DNA of 64,000 nt from Ciona intestinalis (Eukaryota > Chordata > Ascidiacea > Phlebobranchia > Cionidae). The stretch is from assembly GCF_000224145.3 (NCBI RefSeq), contig NC_020169.2:1711479-1775478 (forward strand), in the 5' to 3' direction. How positions within the stretch are numbered: position 1 is the first letter of the stretch; each line of letters starts with the position of its first letter. Under the pieces are notes generated by a model. It made no database searches. It saw only the letters and a list, made by a program, of their open reading frames with translations, and was not told the DNA's origin. Positions 33,201 to 45,138 of the stretch are shown piece by piece. A program made the position numbers and the translations under genes.

Positions 33201-34523
33201 GTCACGCGAAGCCTCAAAATCGGGTCGCAAAGGAGAGGGGGGAATCTAATTTTCACATACATATTAATACTTAAATATTTTGTATTTATGTTTATGTATT
33301 TGTTATTCTTAGGGCCACTTTATTAGCAAATTGTTAGGCTTTACTTGGCTGGTGACATTTATGAGTTACACAATACTATTCTATTGTATAAGGGAAAGTC
33401 CAATGATGTGGCACGCTATGGAACCTTTATGCCATAGATAGCCCATTACCTTTGTTTTACACAAACTTCAAAGTGTGAACGCAGGTATAATTAAATCAGT
33501 CTGTTTATTGTTAAACCAATCTAACATTGAGTATTTATATAAAAATAGGAAATTCGACAATTCCAAGAAATATTTTTAACAGTATTGTTTTAAAAACACA
33601 TGAATACTTTTAAGCAAGTTTGAACCTTTTTAAGTAGTTTAAGCATTCTTACAAGTATCCCTTTGTCCTAAAACATACAGTTAAACGATCACAGATACTA
33701 AGATTAGCTTGCATTGACGCACCAGTAAACCTGCATAACGCTCATCATCAACGTATGAATCGTGCAACCATACAAACTCTTCATGTTGACGTACAACAGA
33801 AAATTCATTGCCCTTAAATTCTTTCATCGTTGTCTGTAAAAAAAATAATTACTTTTGGACTAGGCACTAGTGATAACTAATAACTAAATAATACTAATTC
33901 AATGCAGCAGAATGACAAAAATAGCATCAAATCAGACTACAGTTAGTCAGTTTCACTACATATTACATTTCAGTGTAAGGCTAGTTTTTATGCAAATGAG
34001 TCGAGTTGATTAGTAAACACAAAGTAGAGAATTCAGGTTAAATATACCTTGGTGTGAACGGTAAATTTTACTTTATCTTTTTCACTTAAAGCATCAGAGA
34101 TATCTACTAGCAGAGAGTTATCTGTCAAGTCAACACTGACAGATCTTTGACCATTTCTTTCTCCTCCATCTGCCAGCAAGTCTGGACTATCATCCATTCC
34201 GTCCTAGATGGAAAATACATTAAAAGTTTAACACTGTATTGAAATCAACAGCAAAGGGTAAAACTACATGGAGCATACTACATGGCCTACAATATCAATT
34301 ATATATAAGTCTATTACAAAAAAATTAAGTTTGTTAAGGTAATGAAAGCTTCATTTCCAGTAATCCAGATATGCCGTGGTTTGACATTGTATAGAACGAC
34401 TTAATGGTCAAACACATATATTGTTTCGGTAAAATGATAGGCTTACACATGTAACAGAATGAAAATGACGCCCATACATGCATTCGGTGGATGTCGTGTA
34501 TGTAAAGTAATACTTACCATCAT
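30298..34523 (-). CDS. Sorting nexin, SNX5/SNX6 type (PX-BAR)
   Basis: At least ten exons on the minus strand. The start is a six-base exon, ATGATG (34518-34523), with a GTAAGT donor, followed by the exon at 34049-34203. The PX domain runs from [19 protein letters not shown] through [30 protein letters not shown] and [13 protein letters not shown]; the BAR domain includes [58 protein letters not shown] and [20 protein letters not shown]. This order and length match SNX5/6/32, retromer-linked (ESCPE-1) subunits that tubulate endosomes and sort receptors such as CI-MPR. The last certain exon ends with KHSK and a GTTAGT donor at 30298. A short terminal exon at 30001-30033 (AAYQRLSKF and stop, matching phase) is possible but weak. 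A (TA)n microsatellite lies in an intron at about 33070-33100. The start is 325 bp downstream of POLR2E on the same strand. Confidence 0.93.
33068..33101. repeat. (TA)n microsatellite in SNX intron
   Basis: About 15 uninterrupted TA units in an intron of the PX-encoding part, next to the exon for the [20 protein letters not shown] segment. Confidence 0.9.
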
Positions 34524-34847
34524 TTTTATCAGCTTTTTAATAACTAGAAAGCTTTAAATTATTATTATGCAATAAGCTGTTTTACAAACAAATCTGCATG
34601 GTAGAAAAACTCAGTCATTGTTTACTATAAAATTGTGGCAGTCATAAATGTCGTAACAATTGAAAAAATAATGCAAAACCTCACTTTGACAGGTTAAATT
34701 TTAAATGAAATATGGCAAATAAAGCAGTGATTGAACAACAAAAATCGGTTACACATTACATTAGCAAGCCAAAATTTTAACACAGAGCACAATTCAGAAA
34801 TATTTGCAAGTTATTGTATGTTGTTTTCTTTTAACTTTGTGGTTTCG

Positions 34848-35480
34848 TTATTGAACTAATCTGTATGTTACGTAACGACCAGCAGTTTCACTAGGTCGCA
34901 CAATTTTGACCACTTGTCCACGTTTAAGTCCAAAATAACGTGCAACTGGGTCTCCAGCCTGTATCCTGGGCAGTTGGTGATCTTTTAACTTGTATCGAGT
35001 CAAAAGTTCTGACTTTTCTTCAGGAGTTAGTACAACATGTTCTGGTACAAGTTCATGCTCAGTGATATTGATCAGCAGTTCCTGTTCCAAGAACTGCTCT
35101 AAAATATATTTTGGTGCCATATCAAATAGGGATTGTTTGGCAGAAGGAGTCATGCTTTGTTGCACAACAATTATCGCTCTTTGAATATTTTCTTCTTGCA
35201 TCCTCTGGCAATATGTTTTGATAGTTTTTACACCAACCTTTGGCTCCTCGGGGAAAAAAACAAACATTTGATCAGTGGGATCATCATTATGGGCCACCAG
35301 AATGGTTAAATCTTGTCTACCAGGCCTTCTTTCACTCGGTTTATCGCCAAATTCTTCTTTGAATTCTTCTAAAGATTGATCCAACTCATGTTGAGTTACG
35401 AGGTAGCCACGATCATGACATAGCTGCATAACAGTCTTTCTTATTCTCCACAGTCTGTAGGTTTCAGCTTCATCATCCAT
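34848..35480 (-). CDS. POLR2E: RNA polymerases I/II/III shared subunit RPABC1 (RPB5)
   Basis: A single uninterrupted exon of 210 codons, exactly the length of the human protein. The N-terminal jaw domain begins [20 protein letters not shown], with [15 protein letters not shown] and [20 protein letters not shown]; the C-terminal assembly domain contains [37 protein letters not shown] and [20 protein letters not shown], which is the family's near-invariant end. The subunit sits in the lower jaw of all three nuclear polymerases and contacts downstream DNA. Absence of introns beside a many-exon neighbour is notable but matches other compact genes in this window. It may be co-transcribed with the sorting nexin gene, whose start lies 325 bp downstream. 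Confidence 0.98.
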   Translation of the reverse strand: MDDEAETYRLWRIRKTVMQLCHDRGYLVTQHELDQSLEEFKEEFGDKPSERRPGRQDLTILVAHNDDPTDQMFVFFPEEPKVGVKTIKTYCQRMQEENIQRAIIVVQQSMTPSAKQSLFDMAPKYILEQFLEQELLINITEHELVPEHVVLTPEEKSELLTRYKLKDHQLPRIQAGDPVARYFGLKRGQVVKIVRPSETAGRYVTYRLVQ

Positions 35481-36452
35481 TTTAATTAAAGGCTATCAAA
35501 ACTTCTTAATCAACAAACACAGCACTGTAAAAACAAACGCACCCAAGTTAATAACTTTGTGACAGGCACCGGACGCCACCTCGCGTCACGTTTTTCTTTC
35601 GTTACACATCGCCTTAACAGAGATCCTCACGAAATTTTATCATTATGTAAAATTGTAGCGGGCAATGGTAGTTTTCGATAATCACTACAAAGTGGTAAAT
35701 TCACCCTAATCGCGCAAACAGAATAAAGTCAAAGGTATAAATTAACTGGTGTTTTGGCATATGTAACATTTAAGTGTTTCCCCCCATTTTACCATTAGAT
35801 CGACTACAATAAAAAATGAATCAGCCAATCGACTGGTATCAGTATTAGCTTTGATTTATCCATGGGTACAGATCTAACATTTGGAATATGTGACATTAGC
35901 GTTAAAAACAAAATATGTCTTCGTTAGTAAACGGTTGTTTTAGTTTTTGAATACAGGTTCCGAATGAGCAAACACGCAAATTCAATGGCCGTTGTTTTTT
36001 TATCGGGAAGCAAACAAAAAAGTTCGTGGCTGCATACGTTAATTGATTTGCGTGGTCATAGTTTACTTTGACAGTGTAGATATTTTAAATATTATCATCG
36101 AGTTTATTTCGATTGTATTATTAGAATAAACCCCTTCCGAAAACGTTGCTATTTGAAAACGACTGTAACAAATGGCACCGGAAATATTTATATAACGCAG
36201 GCCTTTGTAATATTGTTCAAAGAATTGGAGTCACCCATTCTGTATCGCCTATGAACAAAGTGCAACTTCTTATACTCCATATAACCTTTACCCTGCTGAT
36301 AGCTGTTTAAGCACGTTTTAAAACGGTTTTGAAGCCTTTTAGGGTTACAAGAATATATATTAATTTGTCTTAAGAGCTTTTATACTCTGAACCATAATAT
36401 ATGTGGATTGAATTTAAAACTCGGAACTTAAAGGATTAAATGTGCTACAGCG
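35481..36452. other. Divergent promoter region between POLR2E and POU2
   Basis: The 970 bp separate two head-to-head genes. I see no ORF of note, no MITE and no SINE. Regulatory sequence and the 5' UTR of the POU gene are the likely content. Confidence 0.45.
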
Positions 36453-39400
36453 ATGTCAAAAGCCACCGGTAAGTATATAAACTATAGTATTCAAAATAAA
36501 AAATATGTGACTGACATGTACCTTATTTGATTTTTAGAATCTGCCACAAAAGAAAGATGTGCAGAAGGAGCAATCAATTTGTCAAAGAATTCTCGGAGTT
36601 CATCAGTTGACAGCAACAATGATGTACCTGAGGACTTGGTGGGCTTTTTATTTAATTTTAAGTTTTTCATTTTTTATTTACTTTATATAATGTTTGATTT
36701 TTAAAAGAGTCCTTTTGAAACTGCCATATGTTTTATAATAAATCAGCAGGGCCATACATTAGTATTGTATATAAAAACTAATGCTAAAAATGGTCTGTGG
36801 CTATAAATGGAACTATCCACTACTAAATGACCTACTGGGCCAGTACTTCATTTACATATTAGGTTCTGCAATGGTTGCTATTAATTTCCGGTGTAGAACT
36901 AATACTCTTAGACAAGTGGTTGTGATGTGGTTATTTAAACTGAACCGTATCGCTTTTAAAAACTTCTTTCAGACATGCATTTAAGTCTTACAAGTATTTA
37001 TTTTAAGCCATTACGTAATGGCCACATCAATCAAGGTGTATTCAAATTATTTGCATTAGCATATATAACCGCCCTTGCCATTAGTCAGCACAGGAGGATT
37101 GTTAGCAAATTAAGTATGTAGAACTGTGAAGAAGTAACAGAAAAATGGATGTAATTCATCTGCATGTTGTGCCACAAAGCATGCGTCATGCAACTGTATA
37201 ACTCCCCATTTCGTAACTGGGTAGCTCACTTAGTGAGCGCCGGCTTCAGTAGCATATAGGGACAAATGCGCAAGCAACAGTGTGCTATTATGTGATGTAG
37301 ATTGTTTCAGAAATATATATAATTTTTTATGGTAGTACTCGAACAGTTTAAAGTGAGCCTAATACAGGTATAAGGGTAATTGGGCATATTAGTTTGGTAT
37401 TGTATGTTTAACGCGTTTTAGTAGTTTTTAACAAAAAGACTCCATTTATTTACTGCTCAAAACAAAGATTTCTTTAAATGTAACAAAGTGACCTTTGACC
37501 ATCCTTTTAGAACAATTTTAGGTTTAGGTCTGTTTGTTTGTTTATAAAAAGGCACAACATCTGATACGGTGAGGCTCGGTCACTGCTCATTTACATATAC
37601 ATTGTGAAATGGCTCATTTGCATACTAGCATTGAGAAAGTGTAATGAGAATTTAAGTTTCCTGTTTGTAATAATGACTGACTTTAGCATTTGGTAACTGC
37701 ATGTAGTAGCTAGGGCATTGTGTAAGTTTTGGCAATTATTCCAAACTTTGCGCGGTTTCTATGAGCGGGCGGTAAATCGAAACTCCGCCTGTTAAGACCG
37801 GCAGTGTAGTGTTTTTTCCCGAAATGGAAAAGAGGCATTGCGATAGCCATTAGCCAGTGATCGAAACTAACTGTATGAACCGGTTTATGTAAAATAGCTA
37901 ATTATGCATACTTGCATTGTTAGACTGGCAACAGGCTCAAGAAAACCAACGGCCTTCATGAAAAGAGTAACTCGAATTTAATCTTCGTACCTCAAAGTAT
38001 AGTGGAACAGCATAATTCAGGTACTGTGTTACATTTTTTATGTATTACCTATTTTACTATATGTGTTGCAAAAAATATTGGGTAAGGTCTTGGGCATTCT
38101 ATTTTTCAGTTGAATTTTTGTCACATTGGTTTATCAGTTTGTAAGTTATATCAAGGCAGGAATATGTTTCATTTAAAATCTCCTTATCAAAAAGTAGGAG
38201 TAGCTAGGTGTGCCCACAGATTAATCTATATTTACATTGAGAAGTACTGGCTGGACCACAATCATGTACATTTATATATCATGCTTTTCCTTTAACTGCC
38301 AGGTTTAATTAATTATGAGCATGTATTTGCATATACTTTTTTTGGTGTGTTTGAGGTATAAATTTTTTGCCTTCTTATTTTAGTCTGATGGCCCCAGGCT
38401 TCTGTGTAAATAAGTAGGGCCCATATAGCTAGTATTATATTAATAGATGCTTAGCAATGTTCACAATGCTTCTAGCTCCCAGCTTATTGCTTTGATTCTC
38501 CTAATCAATTTGCATATTGCTAAATGAGAGCTAAAAGCATTGTTACTGCTCCATGCTGACATATCACACTCAGACAGCTTTATAGCCACCACAACTTAAT
38601 ATCTTCAGCATTCGCAGTGTATTTTGTCACTGAGTAACATTTGAGGTCTACAGTACGCAGTTTTTAGTTAATAAGCATTTCACAAGAGTTTAAAAATGAC
38701 AGGTTCATGTATTTTAGATTATTTCGGCTTTTCAGGTAAATGATGTGGAAGCTTATGAGTTAACTTTATTGTTTTTTAATTATTCTTAAACTTAAGTTTA
38801 CATAATGTTATTTAATACTTAGGCTTAGATGCAAAATCCCTAAGAAATTTTTTTTTTTTTAAGTTAGAACAAGAGGAAAATGTTACTTACTTTTCAAACA
38901 AGTTGTATTTTTTGTGTTTGTAATATAAATGTATTTTAGGTCAGAATCTCTCAGCGCATACAACCGCAACGCAACCGATTCCACCTTATCTACACCACCA
39001 ACGTGTAAACTCAGAAACTGGTAAACGTTCGTATCCAGAGGACGACGTGCTTTCCATCGATAACGAGAGTGAGGACCAATACCAAGTATGTTTATTTGCG
39101 CACTTACTGTAAGGATGACGCACTTAATTTGTGTATGTTTATTTATAGCCTTCACCTGATGATATAAACGATCTGGATATGCACAGAGGACATGGATATG
39201 ATTTGGTAAAGAAAATCTTTTTCTACAATCGCCTGTTGTAACAGATATATTTCCAAAGCCAATGTAACTTTATCCGGCTCAAGAAAAACAAGCTTTGTTG
39301 TATTACAATGACTCATCTATTCAACTATACTCAAACATATCATAACACATTCATACTCTCTATTGTGTAATTAGGAAAATTTATACACACTCTTAGAATT

Positions 39401-41796
39401 ATAATTTAAAAAAAACACAGAAAAAAGCTTGCACCAAATTTGTGCTAATTGCAAGTATGAACACCATTACTAAATGCCATATTAAGTTGTGCAAATTAAA
39501 TTTAATTCATTACTGCTTATTTTGATCTGTCAATTTTGATGTGGCTTTTTAGGAAGAAGCAAAGCAGTTGGAGCAGCTGGAACTTTTCGCGAAGGATTTC
39601 AAGCAGAAGCGAATTAAGATGGGGTTTACTCAGGGTGATGTTGGACAAGCAATGGGTTGTCTGTATGGCAATGATTTCAGTCAAACCACCATTTCAAGAT
39701 TTGAAGCACTGAACTTGAGGTTTGTTTGTTCAGTTGGAGTCTTAGTTTTGTCCTCCTAATGTGTTTCTATTCTATTGAATCTTTCTGCATAAACTTAACT
39801 ACACAGCGCATTTTTTCTGGAAAAAATTCTGTATTTTACCAAATGTCAATATTATTACCTGCTTTATATGGCACTGGTATCTTATTAATTATTGATCATT
39901 ACACAGCTTTAAAAATATGATCAAGCTGAAGCCCATGCTAGAAAGATGGTTGCTGGATGCTAATAATGTGCTACGAGAATCAAAAGACGGTAACTGCTCA
40001 TAAATAATGAATTGAATTTTGCGACAATTCACTGCACATTTATGGACATTTTGACGTGCCTTTTGACTCTTGAATATAATTTGAATATCTAATCCTGAGT
40101 CATTATGCAAGGCACTCTTTTTGTAAACAAATACAAAAGGTGCTAAGAATAGAAGCTACCGATTGCAGACAGAGCTGTCAACGCATGAAAACAAATGGTG
40201 TCCTGTCACACAGTAGCGGTCTTACTAAATGTTGATGATTTGCATACAATCACGTCTTGATTCTTACATCCTGAAACCCTTTATTGACTCGTCAGCTGCA
40301 TTTCCTTTTGAAATGACAAGTATAGTTGGCAGTCTGAACAAAGACCTTTTTTAAATTTAAGGAAAGATTAAAATAAACTAGTTTTGCTTTTAAAACAAAA
40401 AAGTATTTTTTTCCCAGGTCAATCAGTTGTTATTCCCACTCCAATCCAACTGGATCCCATTTCCATCAGCAGAAAAAGAAAAAAGAGAACAAGCATTGAT
40501 GCCAAGAAGCGGACTACTCTCGATAAACAATTTGAAAGGGTATAATAGACAATAAACACATTTTCCTTCAATTTAAAGTCATACTTATCCATAAATGATT
40601 TTATGCATATGCCTTAATGGTTAAACACTTATGTTTTTAATTGTTTACTATCATATTCAAAAAAAAACATATTTTATGGTAAACCTATTTGTTAAACTTG
40701 TCAAAACAAATTCTTTTCTATTCTGCCTTACTTTTACCAGCTCTTGTTTAATTTCAGCAAATTTAATTAAATTATTTCCTTAGAATCCTAAACCTTCATC
40801 AGAGGACCTGCAAGCTATTGCAGAGGAATGTAAAATGGAGAAGGAGGTAGTTCGTGTTTGGTTTTGCAACCGACGGCAAAAGCAAAAGAGAATATCGCAG
40901 CATGAACAACAGGTGCATGAGGTAATTTAGTTGCTGAGTAAGAGACATTGACTTCTTGCATCACATTTAAATGTGTCCTTAAAATGTTTCAATCGATATG
41001 AGAAGTCCTGCAGTTAAGTTCTCAGATTTAGGCCTCGATTTGGCACATCAGCCTAACACCTAGATATCATTATGATAATGCATCAGTAACAAATCCCAAT
41101 TCCACAATGTTTTGATTGGATTACTAAATTCAATTGCTACTATGTAACCCGCAGGAGATGTCTCCACCTGACTCACCAAGAAACATGGTTGTTCCCACCA
41201 CCAGCTACTCAGTGCCGTGGCAGTTTCCTAGCAATGAGGACGAACCTTCAACATCAAACAACATTCGGAGACAACCTGCAAAGGTTAACGAAATCTCCCC
41301 CATCGCCACTGTCAAATCCTTCACTCAACCACAGATAAAGCAGGAGAATCACAAGTCCTCTATGTCCTCCACTCCTCTTCCATCTCTCTTTCCACATCAG
41401 ATGCTCCCATCCAATCCCAACCAGGTATCATCAACACTTCTTATTTCATCAGCAGCAGTCACAAAATCTAAGGAGATTTTTCAAGCAGTATCCGCTCGTG
41501 ATCCGAAGCATAACGCTGATACAGGTTTGGGTGCGGCGTTACCAAGCCATTTGTTACCACAGCATACACTGGACAACATGGCCTACAATCCTAGGTTGGT
41601 CCAGCCAAATCACTCACGCCTACAATCTAAACAAAGCATTACCTCAGTGCCGATTCCCGCGACTACTGTATTAAATTCACTGTTCAGTTTCGGCAACTCT
41701 TTTCCAATGAGCAGCAACGTTCAACAGGCAAGAATGCCAACCAACTGTGTCAACACCGCTTTCACAATGAATTCGAAATCTAGCTCAGAAAGTTAA
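36453..41796 (+). CDS. POU class II (Oct-1/2-like) homeodomain transcription factor
   Basis: The POU-specific domain starts in the exon at 39553 ([18 protein letters not shown]) and reads [52 protein letters not shown] across the intron at 39720/39907. A linker ([20 protein letters not shown]) leads to the homeodomain [20 protein letters not shown], then EEVVRVWF-type helix 3 ([20 protein letters not shown]). These features match POU2F proteins, which bind the octamer ATTTGCAT. The last exon (41154-41796) is Ser/Pro-rich (activation region) and ends NSKSSSES. The start shown (MSKAT, 36453, with GTAAGT donor at 36469) joins in frame to an exon encoding [20 protein letters not shown], but that exon ends in phase 0 whereas the exon at 38940 ([15 protein letters not shown]) needs phase 1, so at least one exon in the 2.3-kb intron, or another promoter, is missing from this model. 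The POU core is certain; the 5' end is not. Confidence 0.9.
37049..38515 (+). promoter_or_regulatory. Four perfect octamer motifs in the POU2 intron
   Basis: ATTTGCAT occurs at 37049-37056, 37616-37623, 38325-38332 and 38508-38515, all on the coding strand, with a one-mismatch copy (ATTTACAT) near 37589. The octamer is the established target of POU class II factors, so direct autoregulation is a natural hypothesis. The sequence also looks unusually free of the MITEs seen elsewhere. Confidence 0.5.
40238..40245 (+). promoter_or_regulatory. Fifth octamer motif in POU2
   Basis: A further perfect ATTTGCAT in the intron between the exons for the POU-specific domain and the homeodomain. Confidence 0.4.
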
Positions 41797-42799
41797 CATT
41801 TTTTGATGTGATTAAAAGTTCCAATTTTATTCTCCTAACTATAAGACACTTGAAACGTTTGCAAGCAAGAAGCAGTGAGAAAACCAGTTTTTATATCTTT
41901 TCTAATTCATTTTGTGTTTCTTGACATCAGCAATTGGTACCACTTGTTTATTTGGCAAGGTATTGCAATAGCAAATATTGACCTAATTTTCAATAATGAA
42001 TTACCAGCAAAACGTATTTACCTGCCTCAACAGGAAATCTCATTGCATTTGTTATTGGCTGACACCAATGAAGCCAAATAACCAACTCTTCAATATTTTT
42101 TTGCGGCTGTTCCACCAGCTATATTTTAACTGAAATATGTGCTATCTCCCTCAGCACTAAAAACGTTAATGTAGCGTTTTTTTAAGTAGATGTAACTATT
42201 CTTACTTGTGATTCTTAATTTTTAAATATGTATACATATCATTGTAGCACTTTGGCCCCGCACAGTTGATAGCAACAATGAACTAGTCTGTTATCTGCAA
42301 GTTACTGTTAAAACGTAGTATCTTAAAACTGATTTTCACACTACGGTACAAGGACCCCTGAATTATCAATTTTCCTAATTGCTTACAATTGTTTTAATCA
42401 GACAATTTCTCTTTGCACAGAAATATAATTATCATCATTCCTTCCACTTGTTTGCACTTTAAAAACTCACAGAAGCGTTTTATCGTCTGCTGTGATATCT
42501 ACAGCATGTAATGTTGCCATGATAATCTGTGACTATTAAGCGTTAAAGTGTGTGTGCCTTAATTTGTGATAAGACGTGCCAAGTTTCATTGAATAAACAA
42601 GCTATAAATATGACCGCACTGTTTGCGACTTATATAAAAAACCACAGTGGATATTTAGTATATTCTTCACCTACTGCATACCACATATAAACATGCATTG
42701 CATAACAAAAACATGCACCATAGAGTAAGTGGTGGAACGTGATTACGAATAAGATAAATGCATATACAATATTACCGAATAAAAGTAACATATTGCAAA
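41797..42799. other. POU2 3' UTR and convergent gap
   Basis: The stretch between the POU2 stop and the stop of the minus-strand hydrolase. It holds a long, probable POU2 3' UTR with a polyadenylation hexamer at 42592. ORFs within it have no support. Confidence 0.5.
42592..42597 (+). terminator. Polyadenylation signal AATAAA for POU2
   Basis: AATAAA in CATTGAATAAACAAGC, about 800 bases after the POU2 stop and the clearest hexamer before the convergent gene. Confidence 0.5.
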
Positions 42800-44064
42800 T
42801 TAGGAAGACGATTCAAATGCTTCAATCTGTTTTAAGATTGCAGAAAGTATTTTCTCATAACACATTGGTGTTGGGTGTAAAAAATCATAAAAATCTAAAT
42901 TGGATAATATTCCATTTTCCCCAAGAAACTGATTTCCAACATCCAAATATGACACCTTTGACATATCCTGTATGTTTCTCTTAATGATGGAGTTTGCCTC
43001 TTCCATTTTGCTTCGTAAAGGATTTGGCCGCTCCCCTCTTGGTGCAATACCCAGCATCAGAACAAAACAATTCAGTTTTTGTCTAACGTAATTTATCACA
43101 GCATTCACACCTTCTGCAATCTGTTGATACATTATTTACAAATTTTTCAAAGTCATTTACACATTTTATTTCAAAATCATTTATTTTAAAGTCACATGTT
43201 GTCATAGAGTCTAGTTTATGGTTTTATGTTTACTGATGTATCTGTGGTGCAAACATATTTTAAAGTCACGTATGTGTTTATGGTTTTACGTTTACTGATC
43301 TTTCTGTGGTCTATGGTCTTGAAAGGAACATCTGCGATACCTATGAGTACTGACCTCTGAAGCAGAGTTATCCACATTATTGGTTCCACACCATATCACA
43401 ACATATCTTGCAGTCACGCTGTCTAGTTCTCCATTTTGCAATCTCCACAGAATATTTTGTGTCTTGTCTCCACCAATGCCAAAATTTAAGCAGCGATATG
43501 GTTTAAGATTGCTCCAAGCACTGCTGTTGTACATTAATCTGCACATGGAATCACCTTGAAGACAATAATAACAATCATATAAAATGAATGTGCTTAACTA
43601 GCCTATATCTTACTCAATATATACATAGCAGTATAGACCAGTAGTCCTAGCCCCTAGGCATCACAATTTTAAAATTGATATTGCTCAAAAGCAGTCACCC
43701 ATAGTCGTCAAACAACTGTGGCAAATTTTTAATCTACTTTGGATGTTTGTAGGGACAACAGCAGGTAAAAGCTTGCTTACATTAAAAATTAGGATGCCTA
43801 AGCATATGATGTCACCAGGTTTTAAAAATTAGGGGGACAGTAACAGGTCACCCATATACGAATCAGAACAGTTAAATGAATAGAGATGGTTTGAGTTTGG
43901 AAGTTGTAAGTACGTGTACCTAATACTAAGATATCCACATCTTTATTTTGACCCTGCTCACAAAATATTCGATGCTGAGAATTCCATCTCCCATCACCTT
44001 GCATGTCTATGACAGGAGCTGGTACAACAGCACTGTTTACATTTATATCATTCATCTGTGTCAT
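42800..44064 (-). CDS. PAF acetylhydrolase 1B catalytic subunit (SGNH hydrolase)
   Basis: Three exons on the minus strand: about 43920-44064, 43355-43555 and 42800-43117. The joined protein (about 220 residues, as in the family) matches PAFAH1B2/PAFAH1B3: DVDILVLG followed across the intron by DSMCRLMYNSS (block I with the nucleophilic serine), LNFGIGGDKTQNILWRLQNG (block II glycine), VVIWCGTNNVDN (block III asparagine), LMLGIAPRGERPNPLRSKM, and DFYDFLHPT with the Asp-His pair of block V. The enzyme removes the acetyl group of platelet-activating factor and pairs with LIS1 (PAFAH1B1), linking it to dynein biology. The first ATG (44064) and a second four codons on (MNDINVN) are both plausible. 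The upstream neighbour on the same strand is SNRPG, 450 bp away. Confidence 0.93.
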
Positions 44065-44514
44065 TATTTGTTACCTATTACTAACCTAATTAAATTAAAG
44101 TGACTAATTTTCTCGAAAAGACATTCAAAAAAAAACCTAAGATCTGTAGTTACTTTTGGCCATTCTTCAATTTTGAGTTAAATTTGTTACTTCCAGCTTA
44201 ACATGTAAGACACAACGGCAAAACACAACATTCAGACAGCGAGACAGGTAGGTCAAATATAAAAGTTGTATTTGTCAATGATAATAAAGTGACCATAGAA
44301 AACAGAGACACATTCAACAAAAACATGTATGATTTAATTGGGAGTAGTGAATTGAAATCAAATTAGAAAATGTATATTGAACATAACAAAGAAGTTCCAA
44401 AATGTTGACACTACGATGAATAATAATGTCGCTTTCTATATTAATTGAATTCTTATGTTTGAATAACAGAACTCTTAATGATTGTTTACCACGGATAAGC
44501 CTTTGATTATTCGA
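44065..44514. other. Spacer between SNRPG and PAFAH1B gene
   Basis: AT-rich sequence with no gene seen. It holds the SNRPG 3' flank and the upstream region of the hydrolase gene. Confidence 0.45.
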
Positions 44515-44745
44515 CTATATCCGGTCCACAGCCTCCATCATTAATACAGAGTTTCCGCGCACGACAACCATACCGATCTTTTCAACTGAACCGTCCTTTC
44601 TTTTGCCTATACCATCGTCAATAACTAAGTTCATGAACGGATCAAATCCTCGTAGAATTCCCTGAATGCTTCGTCCGCCATTTAATTTTAAATCCAACTT
44701 CTTGTCCATAAACTTTTTAAGCTCAGGAGGGTGCGCCTTGCTCAT
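44515..44745 (-). CDS. SNRPG: Small nuclear ribonucleoprotein G (Sm protein)
   Basis: A single exon of 76 codons, the same length as human SNRPG. The start at [17 protein letters not shown] is fixed by identity with the family, although the frame stays open 13 codons upstream. Sm1 motif: [20 protein letters not shown], with NLVIDD; Sm2 motif: [16 protein letters not shown]. The protein is one of seven Sm proteins that form the ring on U1, U2, U4 and U5 (and minor U11, U12, U4atac) snRNAs. It is divergent from DCAF5, with about 390 bp of shared promoter between the two starts. Confidence 0.98.
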   Translation of the reverse strand: MSKAHPPELKKFMDKKLDLKLNGGRSIQGILRGFDPFMNLVIDDGIGKRKDGSVEKIGMVVVRGNSVLMMEAVDRI

Positions 44746-45138
44746 TTCGATTAGTCTGGATACAAAGTTGTAGATCACAAACACTGATCGACGTCAGATC
44801 ACAAATCGATTTTTGACCGACATTTCACTTGACGCGCCATGCGTTAAAATGGATGAGCGGTCGGCACAATTCTTAAACAATGATTGGCTTTTATAAGAAC
44901 TATCCCACAAGAAAAATATTCACACTATCAAAAATAGACTGTTAAAAGTTTGCAATGGCTTTAATTTAATACTGACTCTTTGCCATAACCGAATATTCGT
45001 TATGAAAGAAATAACTTAAATAGGGGCTTCCCCTAAATCAGTAACAAAACAAATGGTACCTTTTGTGCTTAGCATGATTTATTGATTGCTTAGTGTCGTG
45101 AAAATTTAACCTTTTACGTATTCTATTACAGTATCATA
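44746..45138. other. Bidirectional promoter region SNRPG/DCAF5
   Basis: Head-to-head start codons are 393 bp apart. No repeat or ORF is seen. A shared promoter is likely from the spacing alone. Confidence 0.5.

Noticed and set aside
37190-37270. Possible structured RNA or tRNA-like sequence in the POU2 intron
   Set aside because: A few short inverted repeats (GTAACTGGG, CACTTAGTGAGCG) are visible, but no complete fold or box motif.
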